A stretch of 11,192 bases of DNA, from the NCBI GenBank assembly GCA_034211175.1, contig JAXHUH010000320.1, forward strand, positions 1 to 11,192, in the 5' to 3' direction. The stretch comes from JAXHUH01 sp034211175. Its GTDB lineage: Bacteria; Actinomycetota; Acidimicrobiia; Acidimicrobiales; CAIXPF01. This document shows positions 1 through 6,138 of this stretch, piece after piece. Both the position numbers and the translations under genes were made by a program. The notes below the pieces were generated by a model. That model did no database searches and was not told the origin of the DNA. It saw nothing but the letters and a program-made list of their open reading frames with translations. Every line of letters starts with the position of its first letter. The stretch's first letter is position 1.

Positions 1-470
1 ATCCGGTTGACGTAAGACACCTCCAGATTCGTTGAGCCCCTGTTCTCGTTCGCGGACCCCTCAACCGCCCCCGGTCGACGTCACCGCACGCCACCCACCC
101 CGCTCAGATCCGAAGAGCCGACAATGTGTCATCGACCACGTGGAATTGCGCCGAACCGGCGTGCGCATCTCCCGGAATGCAGGTCCTCGTCGGGCCACGG
201 CCGCCCTGATGGAGCCATGTGTGACCGGCGTCATTCAGGTCGGGTTCAGCGGGTGCGCCACCCCGCGATCCCGACGTCGGAACGACCCCCGGACCGAGGC
301 CGACGACACCGCGCGCCGCCCGCTCGGTGGCAGGAAAACCGCACCAGCGTGCGGATCGCGTCACGCAACGACCGACGTCGACCGTTCACGGTCACGTGCG
401 GGCTCCGGGGGCTTTAGCATCGAGGTACGGGCCCGGAGTCGCCCCGACTCCACCGGAAGGAGCTGATGAG
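1..470. other. Non-coding leader upstream of aceE
   Basis: No protein-coding gene is supported here. The short open frames have no ribosome site and no recognisable product, and they read as GC-bias shadows. I see a stem-loop at 239-275 (separate entry), a 6+2+6 inverted repeat GACCGT-TC-ACGGTC at 380-393, and a TGTGA-N6-TCATT motif at 220-235 that resembles a CRP/GlxR-family site (8 of 10 informative bases). A weak TAGCAT -10-like hexamer lies at 415-420 without a matching -35. The end of an upstream gene may lie to the left of the window. The long leader suggests that aceE has its own promoter and control region, but no start of transcription can be fixed by eye. Confidence 0.5.
239..275 (+). 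promoter_or_regulatory. Stem-loop in the aceE leader
   Basis: The outer arms GTCGGG (239-244) and CCCGAC (270-275) pair perfectly. Across a small internal loop the inner arms GCGGGTG (249-255) and CACCCCGC (259-266) pair with one bulged C around a CGC loop. It lies about 200 bases before the aceE start. It could be a terminator of an upstream transcript, an attenuator or an RNA regulatory element. The sequence shows only the pairing, not the role. Confidence 0.3.
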
Positions 471-3176
471 GTGACGCGCAGCATCGACGAGACCAACGAC
501 CTCGTCCCCGATGCCGACCCGCAGGAGACGCGGGAATGGTTGGACTCCTTCGACGCCGTTGTCGACATGCACGGCCCGGCACGGGCGCGCTTCCTGGTCC
601 GAAAGCTGCTCAAGCACTCCGCCACCCGCGACGTCGGCCTCCCCGCCGCCGTCAGCACCGACTACGTCAACACGATCGCCCCCCAGGACGAGCCGTGGTT
701 CCCGGGCGACGAGCACATCGAGCGCCGCATCCGGGCCTTCATCCGGTGGAACGCGGTCGTGATGGTGAACAACGCCAACAAGCACGCCGACGGCATCGGC
801 GGCCACCTCTCCAGCTTCGCCTCCTCCGCCTCCCTCTACGACGTGGGCTTCAACCACTTCTGGCGGGGCAAGGAGGACGGCGAGCCCGGCGACGCCATCT
901 ACATGCAGGGCCACGCCAGCCCCGGCATCTACGGGCGGGCCTACCTCGAGGGGCGCCTCACCGAGGAGGACCTCGACCACTTCCGCCGCGAGATCGGCCG
1001 GACGGGGCTGTCGAGCTACCCCCACCCCCGGCTCATGCCCGACTTCTGGGAGTACCCCACGGTCTCCATGGGCCTCGGGCCGATCAACGCCATCTACCAG
1101 GCCCGCTTCTACCGCTACCTCCACGACCGCCGCATCGACGACACCTCGCTGTCGAAGGTGTGGTGCTTCGTCGGCGACGGCGAGACCGACGAGCCGGAGA
1201 CGCTCGGCGCCCTCCACCTGGCGAGCCGCGAGCGGCTCGACAACCTGATCTTCGTCGTGAACTGCAACCTGCAGCGCCTCGACGGGCCGGTGCGGGGCAA
1301 CGGCAAGATCGTCCAAGAGCTCGAGGGCGTCTTCCGGGGTGCCGGCTGGAACGTCATCAAGGTCCTGTGGGGCTCCAAGTGGGACGAGCTGCTGGCCAAG
1401 GACGTCGAGGGCGTGCTCCTCGACAAGCTCAACTCGACCGTCGACGGCGAGTTCCAGCGCTACGCGGTCGAGTCCGGCGCGTACATCCGTGAGCACTTCT
1501 TCGGCCCGGACCCGCGCCTGCGCGAGCTGGTCGCCGACCTGAGCGACGAGGAGCTGCGGACGCTGCCCCGCGGCGGCCACGACTACCGCAAGCTCTACGC
1601 CGCCTACAAGCGTGCGGTCGAGAACCGCGGCAGCCCCACGGTGATCCTCGCCCAGACGATCAAGGGCTGGACGCTCGGGCCCGACCTCGAGGCCCGGAAC
1701 GCGACGCACCAGATCAAGAAGCTGTCGCGCGACCAGCTCCTCGCCATCCGGGACCGCCTGTACCTCCACGACGAGATCCCCGAGGACATCGACCCCAACG
1801 ACCCGCCGTACTTCCGGCCGGAGGAGGGCTCGACCGAGCACGAGTACCTCATGGACCGGCGCCGGGCGCTCGACGGCCCGCTGCCGAGCCGGGTGCCGAT
1901 CGTCCGCCGACCGCTGCCCATGCCCGAGGAGGCGGCGTTCGACGAGCTGCGGGGCGGGTCGCGGGGCCAGGAGGTCTCGACGACCATGGCCTTCACCCGG
2001 CTCCTGCGGGCGCTCGTGCGCCAGGGCCAGTTCGGTGAGCGGGTCGTGCCGATCATCCCCGACGAGGCCCGCACGTTCGGCATGGACGCGCTGTTCCGCG
2101 AGATCAAGATCTACGCGTCGCAGGGCCAGAAGTACGAGCCGGTCGACCACAACCTGCTGCTGAGCTACGCCGAGGCCAAGGACGGCCAGCTCCTCGAGGA
2201 GGGCATCACCGAGGCGGGCTCGATGGCCAGCTTCACGGCGGCGGCGACGTCCTACGCCACCCGCGGCGTGCCCGTCGTGCCGTTCTACATCTTCTACTCG
2301 ATGTTCGGGTACCAGCGGACCGGCGACCTCATGTGGGCGCTCGGCGACTCGCGGGGCCGGGGCTTCATGATCGGGGCGACGTCGGGCCGCACGACGCTGA
2401 TGGGCGAGGGCCTCCAGCACCAGGACGGCCACAGCCCGCTGCTCATGTCGACCATCCCGGCGTGCCGGGTGTACGACCCGGCGTTCGCCTACGAGCTGAC
2501 CGAGATCATCCGCGAGGGCATCTACGCGATGTACGAGCGGAACGAGGACGTCTCGTACTACCTGAGCGTCTACAACGAGAACTACGAGCAGCCGGGCCGG
2601 CCCGACGACCTCGACATCGAAGGGCTGCTGAAGGGCCTGTACCGCCACGAGGAGGGGCCGGAGGAGGCCCAGCACCGGGCGACGCTGCTGTTCTCGGGCC
2701 CGGCCGTGCTGCTGGCCAAGGAAGCGGCGGCCGAGCTCGCCGAGCACTACGGGGTCGGCGTCGAGCTGTGGTCGGCCACCTCCTACAAGTGCCTGCGCGA
2801 GGACGCCATGGCGTGCGAGCGGTGGAACCGGCTCCATCCGTCGGAGCCGCCCCGCACCCCCTACGTCACCGAGCGGCTGCTCACCGCCAGCGGTCCGGTC
2901 CTGGCCGTGTCCGACCACATGCGGGCCGTACCCGACCAGATCTCCCGGTTCGTGCCGGCGGACTACCTGTCGCTCGGCACCGACGGCTACGGCCGGTCCG
3001 ACACCCGCGCCGCGCTGCGCCGTCACTTCGAGATCGACGCCGCGCACATCGTCGTCGGGGTCCTCTCGATGCTGGCCGCCCGCGACGAGATCAAGCCCGA
3101 GGTCGTCGCCGAGGCCATCGAGCGCTACGGCATCGACACCGAGCTCCCCGAGCCCTGGAGCACGACGGCGCACTGA
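471..3176 (+). CDS. aceE: Pyruvate dehydrogenase E1 component, homodimeric type
   Basis: This is the ThDP-dependent E1 of the pyruvate dehydrogenase complex. It decarboxylates pyruvate and passes the acetyl group to the lipoyl domain of E2 in the cytoplasm. The product is 901 aa, against 887 for E. coli AceE, and collinear with it throughout. The ThDP/Mg motif runs from GDG (235-237) to NCN (264-266), followed by LQRLDGPV. The loop histidine of the family is H413 in THQIKK. The pyrimidine-side EEGITEAG is at 576-583, and the C-terminal transketolase-like domain contains GTDGYGRSD. I chose GTG at 471 because AAGGAG (457-462) sits 8 bases upstream and similarity begins just after it; an in-frame ATG at 327 adds 48 unrelated residues. 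No E2 or E3 gene is adjacent. This is usual in actinobacteria, where stand-alone AceE joins an E2 encoded elsewhere. It appears to be transcribed alone, ending at the hairpin at 3234-3267. Confidence 0.96.
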   Translation: MTRSIDETNDLVPDADPQETREWLDSFDAVVDMHGPARARFLVRKLLKHSATRDVGLPAAVSTDYVNTIAPQDEPWFPGDEHIERRIRAFIRWNAVVMVNNANKHADGIGGHLSSFASSASLYDVGFNHFWRGKEDGEPGDAIYMQGHASPGIYGRAYLEGRLTEEDLDHFRREIGRTGLSSYPHPRLMPDFWEYPTVSMGLGPINAIYQARFYRYLHDRRIDDTSLSKVWCFVGDGETDEPETLGALHLASRERLDNLIFVVNCNLQRLDGPVRGNGKIVQELEGVFRGAGWNVIKVLWGSKWDELLAKDVEGVLLDKLNSTVDGEFQRYAVESGAYIREHFFGPDPRLRELVADLSDEELRTLPRGGHDYRKLYAAYKRAVENRGSPTVILAQTIKGWTLGPDLEARNATHQIKKLSRDQLLAIRDRLYLHDEIPEDIDPNDPPYFRPEEGSTEHEYLMDRRRALDGPLPSRVPIVRRPLPMPEEAAFDELRGGSRGQEVSTTMAFTRLLRALVRQGQFGERVVPIIPDEARTFGMDALFREIKIYASQGQKYEPVDHNLLLSYAEAKDGQLLEEGITEAGSMASFTAAATSYATRGVPVVPFYIFYSMFGYQRTGDLMWALGDSRGRGFMIGATSGRTTLMGEGLQHQDGHSPLLMSTIPACRVYDPAFAYELTEIIREGIYAMYERNEDVSYYLSVYNENYEQPGRPDDLDIEGLLKGLYRHEEGPEEAQHRATLLFSGPAVLLAKEAAAELAEHYGVGVELWSATSYKCLREDAMACERWNRLHPSEPPRTPYVTERLLTASGPVLAVSDHMRAVPDQISRFVPADYLSLGTDGYGRSDTRAALRRHFEIDAAHIVVGVLSMLAARDEIKPEVVAEAIERYGIDTELPEPWSTTAH

Positions 3177-3233
3177 CCGGGGCGGCCCCGGCCGCCGAGC
3201 AACGCACCGTCCGGGTCGACCCGGGCGGACGAC

Positions 3234-3267
3234 ACGAGGGCCCCGCGCCACGGCGCGGGGCCCTCGT
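3234..3267 (+). terminator. Hairpin terminator after aceE
   Basis: A perfect 16-bp inverted repeat, ACGAGGGCCCCGCGCC (3234-3249) and its complement (3252-3267), is separated by two bases and lies 58 bases after the aceE stop. There is no T-run, as is common for actinobacterial terminators. A second, smaller inverted repeat, GGCGGCC-CC-GGCCGCC (3181-3196), sits just after the stop codon and may protect the 3' end. Confidence 0.8.
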
Positions 3268-3310
3268 CGCGTCCGATGCCCGGGTCGGTGCGTGCCCGGT
3301 CCCCGCTCGG

Positions 3311-3341
3311 TTCACGTTCGGGCGTCGATCGGCCCGATACT
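3311..3341 (+). promoter_or_regulatory. Possible promoter/operator of the lactone dehydrogenase gene
   Basis: TTCACG (3311-3316) and GATACT (3336-3341) could be -35 and -10 elements, although the 19-base spacer is longer than ideal. An 11-base palindrome, ATCGG-C-CCGAT (3328-3338), overlaps the -10 candidate and could be an operator. The elements lie about 60 bases before the GTG start and after the aceE terminator, which is the expected place for a promoter. The matches are weak. Confidence 0.25.
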
Positions 3342-3399
3342 CCTACCCGGGCGGTCGGCGGCCGGGACGAGCCGGGTTCGAGACGATCGGGAGGCACGG

Positions 3400-4788
3400 G
3401 TGAGCGACACCATCGGGACCGACGAGCCCGCGGCGACACCGGCGGGCCTGGCCGCGCCGTCGGCGCCGCGCTGGAGGAACTGGGCCGGCAACCAGACGTG
3501 CGTGCCCGCGGCGATCGAGCGGCCGGCCTCGGAGGCGGCGCTCGTGCGGATCGTCGAGGAGGCCGCGGCGCGCGGCGAACGGGTCAAGGCGCTCGGTGCG
3601 GGCCACAGCTTCACGGCGGCGGCGTGCACCGACGGCCGCCTGGTCGACCTGTCCCGCCTCGGGCGGGTCCTCGCCGTGGACCCGGAGGCCGGACGGGCGA
3701 CCGTCGAGGCCGGCATCACCCTGCGCCGCCTGAACGAGGAGCTGGCCGCCCACGGCGTCGCCCTCGAGAACCTGGGCGACATCGACGTCCAGACGATCGC
3801 CGGTGCGGTGTCGACGGGCACCCACGGCACCGGCGCCCGCTTCGGCAACCTCTCGACCCAGGTCCTCGGCGCCCGCATCGTCGGCGGCTCGGGCGAGGTC
3901 GTCGACTGCGACGCGACCACAGAACCCGAGGTGGCGAACGCGGCGCGTGTCGGCATCGGCGCGCTCGGCATCCTCTCGACGGTCACGCTGCGGGTGGTGC
4001 CCGCGTTCAACCTGGCGGCCGTCGCCGAGCCCCTCGACGTCGACGAGGTCGTGGGCGAGCTCGACGCCCACATCGACGGCAACGACCACTTCGAGTTCTT
4101 CTGGTTCCCCCACAGCCGGTGGGCGCTGACGAAGACCAACCGCCGCACGACCGAGCCGGTGGCGCCCCGGTCGCGTGCGAGCGCGTTCGTGAACGACGTC
4201 GTGGTCGAGAACCTGGCCCTCGGTGCGCTGTGCCGGGTCGCCACCCGGGTCCCGTCGGCGACCCGCCTCATCGGCGCCGCGGTCGGGGCGGGCGGGCGGA
4301 GCGAGTACGTCGACCGCGCCGATCGGGTGTTCGCGACCGATCGGCGGGTCCGCTTCCTCGAGATGGAGTACGCCATCCCCCGCGAGGCGTTCCCCGCGGC
4401 GTTCGCGAAGCTGCGGCGCCTGATCGACCGCCTGGGACAGCCGCTCAGTTTCCCGGTGGAGTGCCGCTGGGTCGCGGGCGACGACATCCCGCTCAGCCCC
4501 GCGTCGGGCCGTGACACGGCGTACGTGGCCGTCCACGTCTACCGGGGTGAGCCCTACGAGCAGTACTTCGGCGGGGTGGAGGAGATCATGGCCGCCGTCG
4601 GCGGCCGCCCGCACTGGGGCAAGATGCACTTCCGCACCGCCGCCGACCTCGCGCCCGCCTACCCGCGCTGGGACGAGTTCGCCGCCGTGCGGTCCCGGAT
4701 GGACCCGGACGGCCGCTTCGCCAACCCCTACACCGACCGCGTCCTCGGCCCCCCGCCCCACCGCCGGCTTCGCCGGACCAGCCGCTGA
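3400..4788 (+). CDS. FAD-linked L-gulono-1,4-lactone / D-arabinono-1,4-lactone dehydrogenase
   Basis: This is a 462-aa flavoprotein of the vanillyl-alcohol-oxidase fold: an N-terminal PCMH-type FAD-binding domain and a C-terminal ALO domain. It most resembles the M. tuberculosis L-gulono-1,4-lactone dehydrogenase Rv1771. Shared signatures are NWAGN near residue 27, ALGAGHSFT with H69 (the histidine that carries covalent FAD in AldO-type relatives), STGTHGTG (138-145), GNDHFEFFWFP, VRFLEMEYAIPRE and RPHWGK (403-408). The expected reaction is oxidation of an aldonolactone to the ascorbate-like enediol; the exact substrate cannot be read from sequence. GTG at 3400 is preceded by GGGAGG (3389-3394, 5-base spacing). 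Roughly 20 disordered residues precede the homologous part. Compared with Rv1771, which ends at VLGP, this protein carries extra PPPHRRLRRTSR. The last codons and the stop lie inside the 55-bp repeat, so the tail is probably repeat-derived. Confidence 0.88.
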   Translation: MSDTIGTDEPAATPAGLAAPSAPRWRNWAGNQTCVPAAIERPASEAALVRIVEEAAARGERVKALGAGHSFTAAACTDGRLVDLSRLGRVLAVDPEAGRATVEAGITLRRLNEELAAHGVALENLGDIDVQTIAGAVSTGTHGTGARFGNLSTQVLGARIVGGSGEVVDCDATTEPEVANAARVGIGALGILSTVTLRVVPAFNLAAVAEPLDVDEVVGELDAHIDGNDHFEFFWFPHSRWALTKTNRRTTEPVAPRSRASAFVNDVVVENLALGALCRVATRVPSATRLIGAAVGAGGRSEYVDRADRVFATDRRVRFLEMEYAIPREAFPAAFAKLRRLIDRLGQPLSFPVECRWVAGDDIPLSPASGRDTAYVAVHVYRGEPYEQYFGGVEEIMAAVGGRPHWGKMHFRTAADLAPAYPRWDEFAAVRSRMDPDGRFANPYTDRVLGPPPHRRLRRTSR

Positions 4789-4894
4789 GCGCAGCTCGAC
4801 CGGCGCAGCCGGCGAGCGAGCACCAGCCAGCACCAGCCGCTGAGCGCAGCTCGACCGGCGCAGCCGGCGAGCGAGCACCAGCCAGCACCAGCCG
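4777..4894. repeat. 55-bp tandem direct repeat with GCA-triloop hairpins
   Basis: Two identical 55-bp units (4777-4831 and 4832-4886) are followed by the first 8 bases of a third (4887-4894). Each unit contains two tandem mini-hairpins closed as C-GCA-G: GAGC-GCA-GCTC (4787-4797, 4842-4852) and CCGGC-GCA-GCCGG (4800-4812, 4855-4867). A third hairpin, CCGGC-TTC-GCCGG (4764-4776), abuts the first unit. The stop codon of the lactone dehydrogenase gene (4786-4788) lies in the first unit. The core CGCAGCTCGACCGG and the word GGCGAGCGAG recur in the second array at 5265-5372, so the two arrays belong to one repeat family. Confidence 0.9.
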
Positions 4895-4900
4895 GGCGCG

Positions 4901-4936
4901 CAACGGGCGGTCGACCGTTCGGTCGACCGCCCGTTG
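4901..4936. terminator. Bidirectional hairpin terminator
   Basis: A perfect 17-bp inverted repeat, CAACGGGCGGTCGACCG (4901-4917) and its complement (4920-4936), has a two-base centre. It lies between two convergent genes, the lactone dehydrogenase (+) and the small minus-strand gene whose stop is at 4953, so it can end transcription from both sides. There is no T-run on either strand. Confidence 0.75.
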
Positions 4937-4952
4937 ACTGCACGGAACCGTG

Positions 4953-5138
4953 TCAGAGCTGCACGTCGAGCAGCCGCTGGGGTCGCAGCGGTGGCGGCTC
5001 GGCGTTGACCAGCTGCGGCGGGGTGACCGCCCGCTGCTGATCGGTGCCGGCGGCGCCGACTCGGGCGGCTTCGGCCAGCACGGCCTGCATGTTGGACGTG
5101 TACTGGTACACGGTGCCGATGGCGCTGGTGCCTTCCAT
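4953..5138 (-). CDS. Small hypothetical protein (61 aa)
   Basis: I do not recognise the product. ATG at 5138 has GAGG 8 bases upstream (5150-5147 on the minus strand). An in-frame GTG at 5147 overlaps that ribosome site and is less likely. The protein has a helical, alanine-rich first half (AIGTVYQYTSNMQAVLAEAA, then RVGAAGTDQQ) and a proline/leucine-rich second half (TPPQLVNAEPPPLRPQRLL), with no cysteines, signal peptide or membrane segment. Support for a real gene is the ribosome site, an AT-richer upstream region with promoter-like hexamers and an inverted repeat, and a strong terminator 17 bases past the stop. The spacing A-I-G-x-x-Y-Q loosely recalls the RebB/killing-trait family, but the match is too short to name it. 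It stands alone between two repeat arrays. Confidence 0.55.
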   Translation of the reverse strand: MEGTSAIGTVYQYTSNMQAVLAEAARVGAAGTDQQRAVTPPQLVNAEPPPLRPQRLLDVQL

Positions 5139-5179
5139 GACGATCACCTCGCAGGTGGTTCGAACAGCACCTCACATAC

Positions 5180-5209
5180 AGTGGTATACCCACTACATCG
5201 CGAGGTCAA
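5180..5209 (-). promoter_or_regulatory. Candidate promoter and operator of the small gene
   Basis: On the minus strand, TTGACC (5209-5204) and TATACC (5188-5183) resemble -35 and -10 boxes, with a short 15-base spacer. The inverted repeat AGTGG-TATAC-CCACT (5180-5194, plus strand) overlaps the -10 candidate, a typical repressor position. The stretch around 5165-5220 is distinctly richer in A/T than its surroundings. The start codon of the small gene is about 45 bases downstream. Confidence 0.4.
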
Positions 5210-5244
5210 TCGTCACAGTTGAGTCCCTCAGTGACGCAACGGCT

Positions 5245-5261
5245 GACGAACGCAGTTCGTC
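5245..5261. terminator. GCA-triloop hairpin, possible msrA terminator
   Basis: GACGAAC (5245-5251) and GTTCGTC (5255-5261) pair perfectly around a GCA loop. The hairpin lies beyond the repeat array on the 3' side of msrA and before the promoter region of the small gene, so it could separate the two minus-strand transcripts. The sequence around it (CGCAGTTCGTCC) also looks like a degenerate third copy of the array core. Confidence 0.4.
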
Positions 5262-5264
5262 CAA

Positions 5265-5372
5265 GCCGACCGCAGCTCGACCGGAGGGCGCCAGCCCGAG
5301 GGCGAGCGAGGACGGGCCGCCGACCGCAGCTCGACCGGAGGGCGCCAGCCCGAGGGCGAGCGAGGACCGGCC
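5265..5372. repeat. 54-bp tandem direct repeat beside msrA
   Basis: Two 54-bp units (5265-5318 and 5319-5372) differ by a single base near their ends (G versus C in the GGACSGG segment). Each holds the core CGCAGCTCGACCGG (5271-5284, 5325-5338) and GGCGAGCGAG (5301-5310, 5355-5364), the same two words found in the 55-bp array. The words are spaced 30 bases apart here and 21 there. Each unit also contains GGGC-GCCA-GCCC. The array ends two bases before the msrA stop codon. Confidence 0.9.
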
Positions 5373-5374
5373 GT

Positions 5375-6028
5375 TCAGCCGAGTTCGGCGACGCCGATGG
5401 GGCAGCTGACGCCGGTGCCGCCGAGGCCGCAGTACCCGTTCGGCACCTTCGACAGGTACTGCTGGTGGTAGTCCTCGGCGTAGTAGAAGGGCCCGGCCTC
5501 GCAGATCTCGGTCGTGATCGGACCGAAGCCCTGCGCGGTGAGCCGCTCCTCGAACGCGTCCCGCGTCCGGCGGGCGGCGGCGAGCTGCGCCTCGCTGTAG
5601 GTGTAGACCGCGGAGCGGTACTGGGTCCCCACGTCGTTGCCCTGACGCATCCCCTGGGTCGGGTCGTGGTTCTCCCAGAAGAGCTTGAGCAGGGCGTCGT
5701 AGGAGGTCTCGTCGGGATCGAACACGACCAGCACGGCCTCGGTGTGGCCGGTCATCCCGGAGCACACCTCCTCGTACGTGGGGTTCGGCGTGTGGCCACC
5801 GGCGTAGCCGACGGCGGTGGTGTAGACGCCCGGCGCCTGCCAGAAGACGCGCTCGGCGCCCCAGAAGCACCCGAGGCCGAAGACGGCCCGCTCGGTGTGC
5901 TCGGGGAACGGCGGCGTGAGCGGGCGGCCGTTGACGTGGTGGGCGGAGGGCACGGGCATCGGGACGTCACGCCCGTCGAGCGCCTCGGCCGCGGACGGGA
6001 GGACGAGCTTCTTTCGACCGAACAGCAT
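5375..6028 (-). CDS. msrA: Peptide-methionine (S)-S-oxide reductase MsrA
   Basis: MsrA reduces the S-epimer of methionine sulfoxide in oxidised proteins and free methionine, regenerated by thioredoxin. The 217-aa product is collinear with E. coli MsrA (212 aa), including its N-terminal extension (PMPV...HxVNG). The catalytic cysteine is C54 in GCFWG (53-57). The downstream signatures are GYAGG, NPTYEEVCSGMTGHTEAV, FWENHDPTQGMRQGNDVGTQYRS and FYYAEDYHQQYL. The resolving cysteines are C200 (GYCGLGG) and C209, as in the three-cysteine E. coli type, though spaced one residue further apart. ATG at 6028 is chosen because similarity begins there; GGAG lies 10 bases upstream. The open frame continues far upstream to 6994, but that part is antisense to the antiporter gene. 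It is divergent from the antiporter, with a 16-bp palindrome between them. Confidence 0.96.
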   Translation of the reverse strand: MLFGRKKLVLPSAAEALDGRDVPMPVPSAHHVNGRPLTPPFPEHTERAVFGLGCFWGAERVFWQAPGVYTTAVGYAGGHTPNPTYEEVCSGMTGHTEAVLVVFDPDETSYDALLKLFWENHDPTQGMRQGNDVGTQYRSAVYTYSEAQLAAARRTRDAFEERLTAQGFGPITTEICEAGPFYYAEDYHQQYLSKVPNGYCGLGGTGVSCPIGVAELG

Positions 6029-6065
6029 CGTCGGGCATCTCCATCTCTTCTGCGCGGGTTCGAAG

Positions 6066-6081
6066 ACCCTGGCCCCAGGGT
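6066..6081. promoter_or_regulatory. Palindromic operator candidate between msrA and the antiporter
   Basis: ACCCTGG-CC-CCAGGGT is a 7+2+7 palindrome in the 109-bp divergent gap, 38-53 bases before the msrA start and about 57 before the antiporter start. On the minus strand TACCCT, a possible msrA -10, overlaps it. A dimeric regulator bound here could control both genes. The regulator is not in the window. Confidence 0.4.
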
Positions 6082-6114
6082 AGGCATGGGGCTTCCGGTT
6101 ACGCTCAACAGCAG

Positions 6115-6138
6115 ATGATCCCCCCTCGTTCCCACTGA
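6115..6138 (+). promoter_or_regulatory. Leader mini-ORF coupled to the antiporter start
   Basis: ATG at 6115 opens a 7-codon frame (MIPPRSH) whose TGA (6136-6138) overlaps the antiporter ATG as TGATG. The antiporter start has no Shine-Dalgarno sequence: the preceding bases are C/T-rich. Reading of this mini-ORF followed by re-initiation would explain how the antiporter is translated. A TACGCT hexamer at 6100-6105 could be a -10 giving a very short or absent leader before 6115. This is an arrangement seen in sequence; the function is inferred. Confidence 0.3.

Noticed and set aside
7..36. Promoter starting with TTGACG
   Set aside because: No acceptable -10 hexamer occurs 16-18 bases downstream, and no gene starts nearby.
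219..231. 13-base word GTGTGACCGGCGT shared with 10340-10352
   Set aside because: One shared 13-mer is expected by chance in 11 kb of high-GC DNA; only the CRP-like part is worth noting.
327..470. Upstream ATG start for aceE
   Set aside because: The added 48 residues match nothing in the family, while GTG at 471 has a strong ribosome site.
414..3251. 945-codon open frame on the minus strand covering all of aceE
   Set aside because: It is antisense to a certain gene and made of low-complexity V/L/R/G/A residues expected from complementing G/C-ended codons; it has no family motifs.
3292..3399. Upstream ATG start for the lactone dehydrogenase
   Set aside because: The extension overlaps the promoter candidate and has no homology; GTG at 3400 has GGGAGG at the right distance.
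4950..5222. Plus-strand 90-codon frame opposite the small gene
   Set aside because: It has no ribosome site, lies behind the terminator and runs antisense through the promoter-like region; the minus-strand frame has better signals.
4777..5372. CRISPR-like array
   Set aside because: The units are contiguous with no unique spacers, each present only twice, and there are no cas genes.
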